The notes: generated by a model from the letters alone, not told the origin. A stretch of DNA of 64,000 nucleotides from Pseudomonadota bacterium (GCA_027592275.1 JAQCKF010000007.1:62001-126000); one strand, 5' to 3'. Shown: positions 36,867-46,559, numbered from the stretch's first letter. Made by a program: numbers and translations.

Positions 36867-37352
36867 ATGAACATTTTCAAAAGAAACCTTCTTACAGTTG
36901 TCGCTCTCCTGCCCCTCGCTCTTGCGAGCGTTAGTGCCAAGGCGGATGACATAGTCGACACAGCTGTCGCCGCCGGGCAATTCTCCACACTAGTTGCTGC
37001 CGTTCAGGCAGCAGGTCTCGTCGACACACTGAAAGGCGAAGGCCCATTCACCGTCTTCGCGCCGACAGATGCAGCATTTGCTGCATTGCCTGAAGGCACA
37101 GTAGAAAACCTGCTCAAGCCTGAGAACAAAGATCAGCTAGTAGCTGTGCTGACCTATCATGTGGTCGCTGGCAAAGTGATGTCCGCAGATATTGCTGGCA
37201 AGACTATGGAAGTCGACAGCTTGCAGGGTAGCGCTATCAGTGTGAATGCAATGAACGGCGTAATGGTCGACAATGCCCACGTGATAACGGCAGATATCGA
37301 GACGGACAACGGTGTTATCCATGTTATCGATGCAGTGATTCTGCCCAACTAA
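36867..37352 (+). CDS. exported fasciclin (FAS1) domain protein
   Basis: 161-residue exported protein with one FAS1 domain. The start ATG 36867 has GGAG upstream, which gives a good signal peptide (cut near VSAKA-DD). The H1 motif [19 protein letters not shown] and the H2 motif [10 protein letters not shown] are both present. Fasciclin domains mediate adhesion or biofilm contacts. Strong terminator follows. It has its own transcript, divergent from SOUL. Confidence 0.93.
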   Translation: MNIFKRNLLTVVALLPLALASVSAKADDIVDTAVAAGQFSTLVAAVQAAGLVDTLKGEGPFTVFAPTDAAFAALPEGTVENLLKPENKDQLVAVLTYHVVAGKVMSADIAGKTMEVDSLQGSAISVNAMNGVMVDNAHVITADIETDNGVIHVIDAVILPN

Positions 37353-37380
37353 ATTTGCTGCTTCCCATAATGTAGGGTTT

Positions 37381-37405
37381 AAAGGCCGACTCTGTCGGCC
37401 TTTTC
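37381..37405 (+). terminator. Rho-independent terminator after the fasciclin gene
   Basis: AAAGGCCGAC and GTCGGCCTTTTC with a 3-base loop. Confidence 0.85.
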
Positions 37406-37587
37406 TTAACAAATTTTTTTTCTGCCCTATCTTTTCCTTCTTAACACCAATTCCTTTAGAACACGTTGCCCAAAAGTAATTAAATCTGCCGCAACTGACA
37501 TTTAATCGCTGCAATCACAACTCTGGATAGCTAGAATTAGCGTAGACTCTTAACGCAGTTAGAAATTCAATTTTTGGATGATTGCCA

Positions 37588-38790
37588 ATGACTAGGCTGA
37601 ATGCAGAAGAACCAACTATATTTGATGAATTTCTAGCGTTGGAGGCGGCAGGCGGAATTATCCTCATAGCCGCAGCACTCTCAGCATTGGTTCTTGCTAA
37701 TACCCCCCTATCCGTTTACTACGATTTACTGCTGTCTACCCCAGTAGCCTTACAAGTAGGCTCCCTAGAGATTGCAAAACCCCTGCTGCTCTGGATCAAC
37801 GACGGGCTAATGGCTATTTTTTTCTTCCTCATTGGCCTGGAGCTAAAAAGAGAATTAATAGAGGGGGAACTCTCAAAGCCAGAGAATCTTGTTATGCCAG
37901 CGATTGGTGCTATCGGCGGCATACTCGTGCCTGGCCTAATCTATGCCTGGCTCAATTGGGGAGATGACGTGGCGATGCAGGGCTGGGCCATACCGACTGC
38001 GACGGATATAGCCTTTGCCCTCGGAATCTTATCTCTACTAGGATCTAGAATTCCGCTGAGCGTCAAGGTATTCCTAACATCTCTGGCTATATTCGATGAT
38101 GTCGCAGCCATTGTAATTATTGCGATTTTCTATACCGACAATATTTCAACTTTGGCGCTGTACTTCGTCGTCCTGTGCCTTCCTCTATTACTCTATCTAA
38201 ATCTACGCGGGACAAACACTAGATTTCCTTTCATTCTACTAGGCACTCTCATGTGGGTAGCAATGTTGAAGTCTGGAATTCATGCCACACTTACCGGCGT
38301 GCTAGTTGCACTTTTTATCCCGCTACGATGTGCCGAAAATCCCAAGGACTCCATGCTTAAGAGTTTGGAGCATGACTTACACGGCACCGTCGCTTTTTTT
38401 GTATTGCCCCTTTTTGCCTTTGCCAATGCTGGTATTAGTCTGACCAACGTAGGTGCCGAACAATTACTCCACCCCGTTCCCATGGGAATAGCCCTCGGCT
38501 TGTTCCTAGGCAAACAGTTCGGTATTTTTTCACTTTGCTGGATTGCTATTCGGCTAGGAATTACCAAACTGCCGGAGGGCATGAGCTATCGTTCACTGTT
38601 TGGAACCGCAGCACTGTGCGGTGTTGGGTTCACTATGAGTCTGTTTATAGGTTCACTGGCGTTTCAGGCGACTGGCGTGAATAACATGTTCGATGAACGC
38701 CTCGGAATTATCGTCGGATCCGTTTTATCAGGTATCGTGGGCTATCTGGTCCTACGCGCCTGCTACAACGAACCCGTTAAATCCGAATAA
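37588..38790 (+). CDS. nhaA: Na+/H+ antiporter NhaA
   Basis: Inner-membrane sodium/proton antiporter of 400 residues, with 12 hydrophobic helices. The functional aspartates are present: Asp in PTATDIAFALG (matching Asp133) and IFDDVAA (Asp163-Asp164 of the E. coli protein). The TM10 Lys is in LGKQFGIF. ATG at 37588 follows GGATG. It exports Na+ in exchange for protons and sets pH and salt tolerance, fitting a marine habitat. No regulator lies next to it. Confidence 0.97.
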   Translation: MTRLNAEEPTIFDEFLALEAAGGIILIAAALSALVLANTPLSVYYDLLLSTPVALQVGSLEIAKPLLLWINDGLMAIFFFLIGLELKRELIEGELSKPENLVMPAIGAIGGILVPGLIYAWLNWGDDVAMQGWAIPTATDIAFALGILSLLGSRIPLSVKVFLTSLAIFDDVAAIVIIAIFYTDNISTLALYFVVLCLPLLLYLNLRGTNTRFPFILLGTLMWVAMLKSGIHATLTGVLVALFIPLRCAENPKDSMLKSLEHDLHGTVAFFVLPLFAFANAGISLTNVGAEQLLHPVPMGIALGLFLGKQFGIFSLCWIAIRLGITKLPEGMSYRSLFGTAALCGVGFTMSLFIGSLAFQATGVNNMFDERLGIIVGSVLSGIVGYLVLRACYNEPVKSE

Positions 38791-38801
38791 CTACAACTAA
38801 G

Positions 38802-39719
38802 CTAGTCGCTCTGTAGTTGTAGCCACGCCTTCATCATATTCGTCACCTTCTCCGGTGTTTCATGATGAGGGAAGTGACCCACTCCGGGCAAAGTAACGAG
38901 AGTCCAGTCTTGATCCAGTTCTTTCCATGTATCGTTCAAAGAATTTGCGATCAAGGCAGTGTCATTCAAGCCATGAAACTGCAAGACTGGCATCTTTATT
39001 CTCTCAACTTCGAGAAAAGCTCCAGACGTATACGGCTCTCTTGGGAAGTTCGCTCTATAATAATTCATCATCGCGTCGGCGCTTGAATTTTCGAATGCTT
39101 CCAAGTAAATCGCTAGCAAGTCTTCATCACCCCGGGAGAGAGACGTTGCAAGCCGTTCTGCAGTGATATTTTCATGGGAATTGAGCCCTTGAAAATTGCG
39201 CGCATACTGTGAATTTCGATGCTGCTCATCCATCTTGGCCAATTCTTGCGCCAAGTTTTTTACATGAGGCAAATTTAGAATAATCAAATGCGTAGTGAGC
39301 TCAGGTCGCGCTGCAGCGAAACTCCAAGCTATCCCACCACCCCAATCGTGACCGATGATGACTGCACTTTCACGACCCTCATTTTCAATAATCGCGGCAA
39401 CGTCATTTATCAGAAGCTCCATGTCGTAGTTTTCAACACCGACCGGCTTGTCACTCATGTTATAGCCGCGCGTGTCCATTGCAGCGACGGTATAATCGCT
39501 AGCAAGCCCTTCCATTTGGTGGCGCCACGTATACCAGAAATCTGGGAAGCCATGGATAAAAACTGCTAGCGGGCCAGAACCAGCCTTGGCATAGTGAATC
39601 GACACACCATCGTTGTCGGCAAATTTATGTTCCACCGTGTCTGCAAACTCCGCAGCAAACACAGAGCCTGTATTTAGCAAGCAAACAATGACCAACAACT
39701 TTCGAATAATTCTATGCAT
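38802..39719 (-). CDS. exported alpha/beta hydrolase, epoxide-hydrolase-like
   Basis: Alpha/beta-fold hydrolase of 305 residues with a signal peptide (VIVCLLNTGSVFAAE). It has HGFPDFWYTWRHQ (oxyanion segment), nucleophile elbow GHDWGGG, and GVGHFPHHE with the catalytic His. The Asp nucleophile in HDWGG is the mark of epoxide hydrolases and haloalkane dehalogenases. Export of such an enzyme is unusual. Convergent with nhaA (11 bases apart). Confidence 0.9.
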   Translation of the reverse strand: MHRIIRKLLVIVCLLNTGSVFAAEFADTVEHKFADNDGVSIHYAKAGSGPLAVFIHGFPDFWYTWRHQMEGLASDYTVAAMDTRGYNMSDKPVGVENYDMELLINDVAAIIENEGRESAVIIGHDWGGGIAWSFAAARPELTTHLIILNLPHVKNLAQELAKMDEQHRNSQYARNFQGLNSHENITAERLATSLSRGDEDLLAIYLEAFENSSADAMMNYYRANFPREPYTSGAFLEVERIKMPVLQFHGLNDTALIANSLNDTWKELDQDWTLVTLPGVGHFPHHETPEKVTNMMKAWLQLQSD

Positions 39720-39951
39720 GTTTAATCCAATGTGGATTTATTTTAGTTGATGTAGTGCAGCCTTCAAAATTGGTGACTTCTGTCATCTACAAACTACGTA
39801 GCCCTACTCTAATACTGTGGAAGAGACACTCGTGGACTAGATCGAAATGTCAACTAGATAGCGGGGAACTTTAGTTCTAGGCCGCAAGGGTCAGGACGCA
39901 TCATTACACTTTAAAACGCAGCTCTGGAAAAATGGTTTACTTACTGATCGA

Positions 39952-41016
39952 TTAAGGCCTTACGCGAACATACTTCTCGAAGCGCTGACGCCCCACCTGC
40001 CCTGCGTAGATACTGCCCTCGGCGTCGGTTGCCAAGAACTCTATACCACTACCGTTTTGAACTTCATAGTCTGGAATGAAGTCGGTAATCCAACTAGTCT
40101 TCGCATCACCGATGCGAATGCCACGTTGCCATCCCGGATTCCACTGCTCGCCCGACATACCATCGGCGACGTATATCTTGTCGTTAGCATCTATCCAGAT
40201 GCCGCTCGGTCTGCCGAATTGAGTCCATATAGAGAGAAGCTCTCCCTGTTGATTGAATATCTGTATACGATTGTTACCGCGATCGGCAACGAAGAGCCTG
40301 CCCTGGGAATCCATCTTCAAGTCGTGAGGATCATTGAATCTACTCACCTCGCGACTAAGAGAATCAATGCCTCCTCCGAGTTGCAAGAGTAGCTCCCCCA
40401 CAGCAGAGAACTTCAAAACACGGTTGTTGCCACCGCGATGGCCATCGGCAATCCAAACATCTCCGTTGGGTGCAACCTGCACAGCCGAAGGCCCATTGAA
40501 GTGAGTAGCATCGTCACCGGCTACACCTGCTTCACCCAAACGCATCAATACCTCACCATTTTGGTTCAGTTTTATTACCTGATGTCCCATTCCCAGATCG
40601 AAGCCATCCGCGCCTCTAGCATCACCGTGCGGTGCGCCTTCAGTCACCCAAAGATTACCTTCACTATCGAGATCGAAGCCATGTGGCCACGCAAACAATC
40701 CGCCCCCTATACTCTTCACCACGTCACCGTTGGAGTCTAGTTTGTGAATCGGCGAAAGATCCGAACCCGCGCATTGATTTGTACTGCAGCGCTCGACGAT
40801 CCACATGTGCTCGCCATCGGGGTCAGGATGCACACCGGTGACTACACCCATCTCACGCCCATCTGGCAGTTCACCCCAATTATAGATTACCTGATAGGGA
40901 TTTTCGGAGACTGCTTGCGCAGTCGAGCCTCCTTGCAATTCCACTACGCTCAACACACTTAGAGCGAGCAACAAAGCAAGGAAAGTTCTGTTTAGACCAT
41001 TTTGAGATAAATGCAT
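39952..41016 (-). CDS. exported NHL-repeat propeller protein (PAL-like)
   Basis: 354-residue exported paralogue of the 34649 lipoprotein, without the lipobox Cys (signal ends LQGGSTAQA). The blades are in register: WPHGFDLDSEGNLWVTEG, GPSAVQVAPNGDVWIADGHRGG and DPHDLKMDSQGRLFVADRGNNR. The catalytic Tyr position of PAL again reads His (ADGHRGG), and the last propeller His is missing (GSGIEFLATD). It shares the opening ..NWGELPDGREMG / NWGDLPAGRNWG motif with its paralogue, so both belong to one subfamily. The substrate is not known. Stands alone. Confidence 0.85.
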   Translation of the reverse strand: MHLSQNGLNRTFLALLLALSVLSVVELQGGSTAQAVSENPYQVIYNWGELPDGREMGVVTGVHPDPDGEHMWIVERCSTNQCAGSDLSPIHKLDSNGDVVKSIGGGLFAWPHGFDLDSEGNLWVTEGAPHGDARGADGFDLGMGHQVIKLNQNGEVLMRLGEAGVAGDDATHFNGPSAVQVAPNGDVWIADGHRGGNNRVLKFSAVGELLLQLGGGIDSLSREVSRFNDPHDLKMDSQGRLFVADRGNNRIQIFNQQGELLSIWTQFGRPSGIWIDANDKIYVADGMSGEQWNPGWQRGIRIGDAKTSWITDFIPDYEVQNGSGIEFLATDAEGSIYAGQVGRQRFEKYVRVRP

Positions 41017-41193
41017 GCTGCTCCTGGCTGAGTATTATGGCGCTATTGTTTAGCCCTAATGTAGATCAGATTGAAATCTATGTCGATACTCTAGCTTTGA
41101 GCTAAACCAGCTAGCTGATCGGTTAAACATTCATCCAAGCTTATCAATCTGCCGTATGATATCGATTCAAATCTAGAAAAATGCAGACCTACA

Positions 41194-42183
41194 ATGAAAT
41201 CCCTAGCTATCATCGGTGCCGGCATCGCCGGCATCACTCTCGCAAGGCAGTTACAGGGCAGCGCTGAAGTTAGAATATTTGAAAAGTCGCGGGGCCTCGG
41301 TGGACGAATGGCCACGCGCAGGGCTGACTCCTACCAATTCGATCATGGCGCCCAGTTCTTTACGGCGCGCTCAGAGCAGTTTCAGAACCTGATCAATGAC
41401 TGCGTGGCAGATAAACAGATTCAAGCCTGGCTGCCACGAATTCTTACTCTTGACTCACAGAAGAAACCGTTCAAACGAGAATGGTTCGAGCCTCACTACG
41501 TTGCCACGCCAGACATGAATAGCTTGTGTAAGACACTCGCACTTGGGCTCAATGTAACTATGAACACTCAAGTGGCTGGCATTGATGCAGTCAAACAGGG
41601 TTGGCAGCTTAAAGATTCATCTGGGGAACAACTCGGCCAATTCGATTGGGTGATTTCCACAGCGCCGGCTCCGCAAGCAAATGAGCTGTTACCAGACTGC
41701 TTTGCCTACAAATCGCAGCTGAGCACAGTCGACTTCTCTCCCTGCTTCAGTTTGATGCTTGGCTACAAGTCCGCACATAAGTTAAATTTCGATGCAGCCG
41801 TGGTTAGGAATTCGCCTCTTAGCTGGATCGCCTCGAATTCCAGCAAACCGGATCGTCCATCCTCTTTCTCATTAATGGTTCATAGCGACAATACATGGGC
41901 GCGGACTCAGCTCGAAAGCAACATAGATGATGTACGCCACAGAATGTTAGAAGCATTGGATAAATTAATGGGCGATGCGCTGCCGCCGCCCGACCATATA
42001 GCGATTCATCGCTGGAAATACGCCAAGGCGGATACAAATTGTGAAGAGAGTTTTCTACTCGATGAATCAAACCGGCTTGCTGCGTGTGGCGACTGGTGCA
42101 GCGGACACCGAGTCGAGGATGCCTATCTCAGCGGATTAAAACTCGGAGAACAATTACAAACGCTCTGGTACGGCAGGACTTAA
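41194..42183 (+). CDS. FAD/NAD(P)-dependent oxidoreductase, renalase-like
   Basis: 329-residue flavoprotein, cytoplasmic (no signal). FAD site GAGIAGITLARQL, then FEKSRGLGGRMATRR and FDHGAQFFTAR, the renalase/amine-oxidase-like signature. The C-terminal ACGDWCSGHRVEDAYLSG is the typical late flavin-binding motif. Renalase enzymes correct misreduced pyridine nucleotides; that is a possible role (family inference). The stop overlaps the end of the convergent HD-GYP gene by 4 bases. Confidence 0.88.
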   Translation: MKSLAIIGAGIAGITLARQLQGSAEVRIFEKSRGLGGRMATRRADSYQFDHGAQFFTARSEQFQNLINDCVADKQIQAWLPRILTLDSQKKPFKREWFEPHYVATPDMNSLCKTLALGLNVTMNTQVAGIDAVKQGWQLKDSSGEQLGQFDWVISTAPAPQANELLPDCFAYKSQLSTVDFSPCFSLMLGYKSAHKLNFDAAVVRNSPLSWIASNSSKPDRPSSFSLMVHSDNTWARTQLESNIDDVRHRMLEALDKLMGDALPPPDHIAIHRWKYAKADTNCEESFLLDESNRLAACGDWCSGHRVEDAYLSGLKLGEQLQTLWYGRT

Positions 42184-43427
42184 CCCACTATCGAGTCGCC
42201 CTTTTCCTTGAAAAAAGAAAATACGCTCTCTAGGTCCACCGGATAGTCATTCTCATCCAACACACGTTTGATGGTTCGCTCGGAGTCATTACTCCCTTCG
42301 GAGGAGGTATCGATGATGAGTGGCGAGCGAGCGTGCTTTTTCTCATCGAGTACTATGCTGACCCTGGGATTGAGACGGCTGTTCTTGTTCGAATCAATGA
42401 CGACAGCGCCCTCACCAGTCTTTAGCTCAACCAAAGAACCTGTTGGGTAGATCCCTAGGCATTCTATGAATTTTTCAACGAGGATTGGTTCGAACTGAGT
42501 ATCACGACAGCTAAAGAGAATCTTGATCGCCTCTGCCGCCGGGCGCGACTTGTCATAACAGCGGCTCGTGGTTATTGCATCATAGGTATCGACGATAGAA
42601 ATCATGCGGGTATAGAGGTTCAAGGTGTCGGCCCGCACACCCCTTGGATAGCCCGATCCATCCATGCGCTCGTGATGACCGTATGCCGCCTCGATTACTA
42701 CCTTTGGCATATTCTCATCTTTAGCAAGAATGTCTCTGCCTGTAAGACAGTGACTCTTAATGACTGCGAATTCTTCTTCGCTGAGGCTAGACGGTTTATC
42801 GAGAATCTTTTGATCCACCTCCAGCTTGCCAACATCATGCAGCATGCCGCACATGCCCAACATCTCTAACTCATCCAGGCTCATATCAAGATGCCTACCG
42901 AAGGCTATCGCCAATATGCCAACGTTCAGGCAGTGTTCAGCAATATAATTGTCTTTGCTGCGCAGGCGGCCTAGCCACATAAGCGCGTTCGGATTGGTAA
43001 CGATGCTCTTGACACAGGACTTAACCGAAGAACGGATACGGGTGACATTGATACCCTCACCTGCGACAAGGCGCTTTAAGTTTTCTTGAATCTCACTGCC
43101 CGCAACCACATGCGCCTTCTGCGCAGCAACAAATTCTCTCTCGACTGGCTTTAATATGGGTGGCGCCGTTGTTTCCGTAGGCACTGGTTCCCGGGATGTC
43201 TGAATAGTTCGGCTTTTCTTTTTATCGATGAATATATGCTCGCATTCCTTACGCACCTCGCCAACCTGCTTGTCCGTGGTCAGCAAAACCCCCTGAAACA
43301 GGAAGCGTGTCTCCAGCCAAGGGCGGTCGGGAAAAGACATATACATCCCCACCTTAATATCCGAGCCCTTGACCTTTACAAGTCGCTCAACGTTAGGTGG
43401 CACAAATTCAGTCATTCTATGAACCAT
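42180..43427 (-). CDS. HD-GYP domain phosphodiesterase with DUF3391-like N-terminus
   Basis: 415-residue cytoplasmic c-di-GMP phosphodiesterase. The N-terminal part (KVKGSDIKVGMYMSFPDRPW) is the DUF3391 domain. The HD-GYP domain has HCLNVGILA, MLHDVGKLEVD (the HD pair) and HHERMDGSGYPRG (GYP loop), then YDAITTSRCYDK. All metal and GYP residues are present, so it should hydrolyse c-di-GMP. It ties in with the PilZ protein at 45595. A possible 64-residue gene lies just upstream on the same strand. Confidence 0.95.
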   Translation of the reverse strand: MVHRMTEFVPPNVERLVKVKGSDIKVGMYMSFPDRPWLETRFLFQGVLLTTDKQVGEVRKECEHIFIDKKKSRTIQTSREPVPTETTAPPILKPVEREFVAAQKAHVVAGSEIQENLKRLVAGEGINVTRIRSSVKSCVKSIVTNPNALMWLGRLRSKDNYIAEHCLNVGILAIAFGRHLDMSLDELEMLGMCGMLHDVGKLEVDQKILDKPSSLSEEEFAVIKSHCLTGRDILAKDENMPKVVIEAAYGHHERMDGSGYPRGVRADTLNLYTRMISIVDTYDAITTSRCYDKSRPAAEAIKILFSCRDTQFEPILVEKFIECLGIYPTGSLVELKTGEGAVVIDSNKNSRLNPRVSIVLDEKKHARSPLIIDTSSEGSNDSERTIKRVLDENDYPVDLESVFSFFKEKGDSIVG

Positions 43428-43451
43428 TGCAGGAATACTTCCGCTAGTTTC

Positions 43452-43646
43452 TCAGAATTTTGCTCCTGAGCAAACAGTTAGCACAAGCTCTTTTTTCGAA
43501 ATAACAGAATCCTCCGAAAATGAGAACTGGCTAGTGTAATTACCGGCGTAAGAGACAACTTCTAGCTTGCCAGGGACGGTTACCGCAGAAAGCTGCCCTA
43601 CAGCGCAATAGTCAATGATTACCGGCAGGTAGCGGCCTGCGGTCAT
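43452..43646 (-). CDS. possible small protein before the HD-GYP gene
   Basis: 64-codon frame with beta-like composition (KLEVVSYAGNYTSQFSF, KKELVLTVCS) that ends 24 bases upstream of the HD-GYP start. No clear ribosome site precedes its ATG, and it may be a chance frame. The palindrome TTTGCTC/GAGCAAA (43459-43474) lies inside its end. Confidence 0.3.
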   Translation of the reverse strand: MTAGRYLPVIIDYCAVGQLSAVTVPGKLEVVSYAGNYTSQFSFSEDSVISKKELVLTVCSGAKF

Positions 43647-43767
43647 TAGAGGCCAACATCAATTGAGGGTCACATACTTTCTTGCGTATGGCCGGAGGTG
43701 TAGACTTACAACCTAGATAAGCAAAAAGAAGCCGATTGAAAGATTCAGGCCAGAGAGCCTTACAGGC

Positions 43768-44793
43768 ATGCCCCCTAAAGACCCCAAACACAGCCAAGTA
43801 GCGAGCGCCTCACAAGCGCAGCCGCCCATGTCTATCGAAGATGGATTGTCTGTGGCTATGCAACATCAATCTACTGGCCGAATTGGCGAAGCCGAGAAAA
43901 TCTACCGGCAGATTTTAGAGGTAGATCCAAACCAGCCAGTCGCGCTGCATCTGCTCGGCGTGATAGCTCACATGGCTGGGCAGAGTGACGCCGGTATTCA
44001 GATGATAAGAAAGGCTATTGGTCACGCGCCTGAATATCTTGGCGCGCTGTGCAACCTCGGACATGTATTTCTCGATCTGGGCAGATTAGATGAGGCTATC
44101 GCGAGTTACACACAAGTGATTGCTCTCAAACCAGACCATGCTGAGACGCATGCAAATCTCGCCCTCGCCTTACAAAATTCCGGCAGGGTCGACGAAGCGA
44201 TAGACAGCTATAACCGCTCTCTCAATTTGGATTCCAAGGCTACCAACACACACTGCAACCTTGGAAACGCGTACTTAGATAAGGGAGAATTCGATGCGGC
44301 TGAGGCTAGTTACCGAAAAGCACTAGTGATTCGACCCGACTTTGCCGAAGTGCATTGCAACCTCGGCTCGGCCTTGAAAAATCAGGGCTTAGTAGATGAG
44401 GCTATCGCCTGCTATCAGCAGGCGATAATGCACAAACCGGACTATGCTGACGCGCACAACAATCTGGGCACAGCATTACAAAAACAAGGAGATGTCATCG
44501 AGGCAGTCAATAAATATCGCAAAGCACTGTCACTGAACGTCAACTTCGCTGATGCCCACTGCAATCTCGGGAGCGCGCTATGGAGTCTTCGCAAGCTAGA
44601 AGAAGCCGCTGCCTGCTATCGCACGGCATTAGAGCTCAACCCTTCAATGAGAGAGGCTGCTGGCTCGCTGGGCTCAGTATTGCTAGCCATGGGCAAAACG
44701 AAAGAAGGATTAGAGATGGAAAGAAGTGGCTTCGGTGTGATCAATTTCGATACCCGCAAAGGCGTCGACTACAACTTTGGAAACAGCGCATGA
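43768..44793 (+). CDS. TPR protein, translationally coupled to an oxygenase
   Basis: 341-residue protein with about eight consensus 34-residue TPRs from about residue 25 to 320 (for example QILEVDPNQPVALHLLGVIA, DEAIASYTQVIALKPDHAET, GNAYLDKGEFDAAEASYRKA). No signal peptide. The stop TGA overlaps the next gene's start (ATGA), so the two are coupled and probably work together: TPR proteins of this kind often scaffold a partner hydroxylase. Gene before it: HD-GYP, divergent. Confidence 0.92.
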   Translation: MPPKDPKHSQVASASQAQPPMSIEDGLSVAMQHQSTGRIGEAEKIYRQILEVDPNQPVALHLLGVIAHMAGQSDAGIQMIRKAIGHAPEYLGALCNLGHVFLDLGRLDEAIASYTQVIALKPDHAETHANLALALQNSGRVDEAIDSYNRSLNLDSKATNTHCNLGNAYLDKGEFDAAEASYRKALVIRPDFAEVHCNLGSALKNQGLVDEAIACYQQAIMHKPDYADAHNNLGTALQKQGDVIEAVNKYRKALSLNVNFADAHCNLGSALWSLRKLEEAAACYRTALELNPSMREAAGSLGSVLLAMGKTKEGLEMERSGFGVINFDTRKGVDYNFGNSA

Positions 44794-45395
44794 AACGCAT
44801 CGACCTAGAATTATCTCAACCCAGCCCGCATTTCATAGGAAGCTGGAGCATTGAGCCATTATCAATCTGTGACGAAGTAGTTAATTTTTTCGAAACACAT
44901 CGCAGCAATCACACGAAGGGACGGACGGCTGGCGGGCTGAGTACCGAGTCTAAGAACTCTACCGATCTCGCGATACGACCCCGAGACCTAGAGCTACCCG
45001 ACCATGAACCACTTCGAACCTACATTGAATCACTGTTCGATTGTTACAAGGACTACTTAGAGCAATGGCCCTTCCTGGAAAGTGTTTTACCAAGCGCCGA
45101 GGTCGGCTCGTTCAATATTCAAAAATATGAGCCAGGCGGACATTTTATGAAGGTTCATTCGGAGCGCACGACGATTGACACATCACACCGCGTGCTTGCC
45201 TGGATGACTTACCTGAATGATGTCGAAGATGGAGGTTCCACTCGCTTCGAACATCAAGCCTTTGAGAGTCAGCCACAGAAAGGAAAGACACTAATCTGGC
45301 CCGGGGAATGGACCCATGCCCATAGAGGAAATGTTGTAAACTCGGGAGTCAAATACATCATTACCGGCTGGATGCATTTCCCACCCTACGCATAG
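44790..45395 (+). CDS. 2-oxoglutarate/Fe(II) oxygenase, prolyl-hydroxylase-like
   Basis: 201-residue dioxygenase of the prolyl-4-hydroxylase-like branch. The double-strand core has YEPGGHFMKVHSE (His123 with Glu125 in place of the usual Asp), RVLAWMTYLNDVEDGGSTRF, LIWPGEWTHAHRGN (distal His) and VKYIITGWMHFP with the Lys/2OG-binding region. The start is ATG at 44790, overlapping the TPR stop; an ORF from 44580 in this frame is a read through TPR sequence and is not used. It probably hydroxylates a protein held by the TPR partner. Confidence 0.88.
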   Translation: MKRIDLELSQPSPHFIGSWSIEPLSICDEVVNFFETHRSNHTKGRTAGGLSTESKNSTDLAIRPRDLELPDHEPLRTYIESLFDCYKDYLEQWPFLESVLPSAEVGSFNIQKYEPGGHFMKVHSERTTIDTSHRVLAWMTYLNDVEDGGSTRFEHQAFESQPQKGKTLIWPGEWTHAHRGNVVNSGVKYIITGWMHFPPYA

Positions 45396-45449
45396 CACTA
45401 TCTAGTCAATACTTGAAAAGCCATCCATGACTTTTTTAGTATGGCGTGC

Positions 45450-45487
45450 GCCCTTAACGGGCAATAGTTGCACATCCCTGTGCAACT
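45450..45487. terminator. double hairpin between convergent genes
   Basis: GCCC/GGGC (45450-45462) and AGTTGCACA/TGTGCAACT with TCCC loop (45466-45487). No T-run. Might end transcripts from both sides. Confidence 0.45.
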
Positions 45488-45594
45488 TAGTCTCCCAGAA
45501 AAATGCCTGAAGCGGCAGTTTTCTATTCAAAACTTTAGCCACAATTGAGGCTACATAATTGATATCCGCATCGAGATGCATTTTTCAGGGTCGA

Positions 45595-46332
45595 CTAACT
45601 ATCTGAACCTGCAGCAAAGGATTCTATCTGCCGCAGCATATTGTTGATAAAGCCGTCGAGCATCTCTTCATCTTGGGATCGCATGTGTACAAATTGACAG
45701 CGTAGATAAGTAGTACCGCTGTCCGCATCATTTATCATTGCGATTAGATGAGCTCCAGTTTGCAACGTTTCGTCGTTGGGCAGGCTTATCTTACAGGCAT
45801 CGAGAACCTGCGGGTCTCGCAGTTCCTGACCTAAATCTTGATTAACTTTGAACTTGGCTCCAGTTGTAGAGATATCCATGACTGCACCTTCTATTAACGC
45901 ACCACTCACTAGATACAGTACAACAGGAACTTCAGTTATAGCCTCTAAGTTTACACGCACAGTTTTTCGCAGCTGCGTACAGGCAATTTTATAGGGTAGG
46001 TCAAAGTGGTGGAGAGACGAAGTCTTCGAAAGAGGATATTCCTCAGGCGATATATTGAGATTACTCTTAAAAATGATCGACACGCCACCGCTCTGCGCGA
46101 GAAACATTAGTGGGTCACTTGCCTGCATCTGAGAAATTCTTGGTTCGTAACCAACGGTGAACACCCCTTCGTTAGCTTTAACTCCTACTAACTCCAAGGC
46201 TACAGAGCTAACTTTCTTCCCCTGCGTACTTACATAGGAGAATGCCCACTTTTGAGAAATCGCCATCTTTAGAAGCTGTATGACTTCCTTACGGTGAGTA
46301 ATATCGCCATCTGTAAGGCTTATAGAATTCAT
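45595..46332 (-). CDS. PilZ-domain c-di-GMP receptor with N-terminal YcgR-like region
   Basis: 245-residue cytoplasmic protein. The C-terminal PilZ domain has the c-di-GMP motif QLRKTVRVNLE (RxxxR-type) and DISTTGAKF (D/NxSxxG). The N-terminal ~100 residues (for example GKKVSSVALELVGV) fit the YcgR-type flagellar brake region. It would sense c-di-GMP turned over by the HD-GYP enzyme. The ATG opens the ORF; another gene converges from the left. Confidence 0.88.
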   Translation of the reverse strand: MNSISLTDGDITHRKEVIQLLKMAISQKWAFSYVSTQGKKVSSVALELVGVKANEGVFTVGYEPRISQMQASDPLMFLAQSGGVSIIFKSNLNISPEEYPLSKTSSLHHFDLPYKIACTQLRKTVRVNLEAITEVPVVLYLVSGALIEGAVMDISTTGAKFKVNQDLGQELRDPQVLDACKISLPNDETLQTGAHLIAMINDADSGTTYLRCQFVHMRSQDEEMLDGFINNMLRQIESFAAGSDS

Positions 46333-46559
46333 TCTTTAAGCCCTTGTTTCTAGTCTTTATCCCTATGACCATCACCGATCTAGAGTTCCCTAACCTTAAA
46401 GTATGCCCTTGTTGTGAACACAGCCTGCCCAGCAACACAATACTAAGAAAAAACGAGTGAAAAGCATAGCCGATTGGTTCTCAATTTTCAGAATCTACTT
46501 GCAGTGCACTAAAATTCTCAGACTGCGAAATAGTTACCCTGGTTTTTCTCATTTCGGTG

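Noticed and set aside
44580..44789. N-terminal extension of the 2OG oxygenase
   Set aside because: Overlaps the TPR coding sequence in another frame; ATG at 44790 fits the family start and ATGA coupling.
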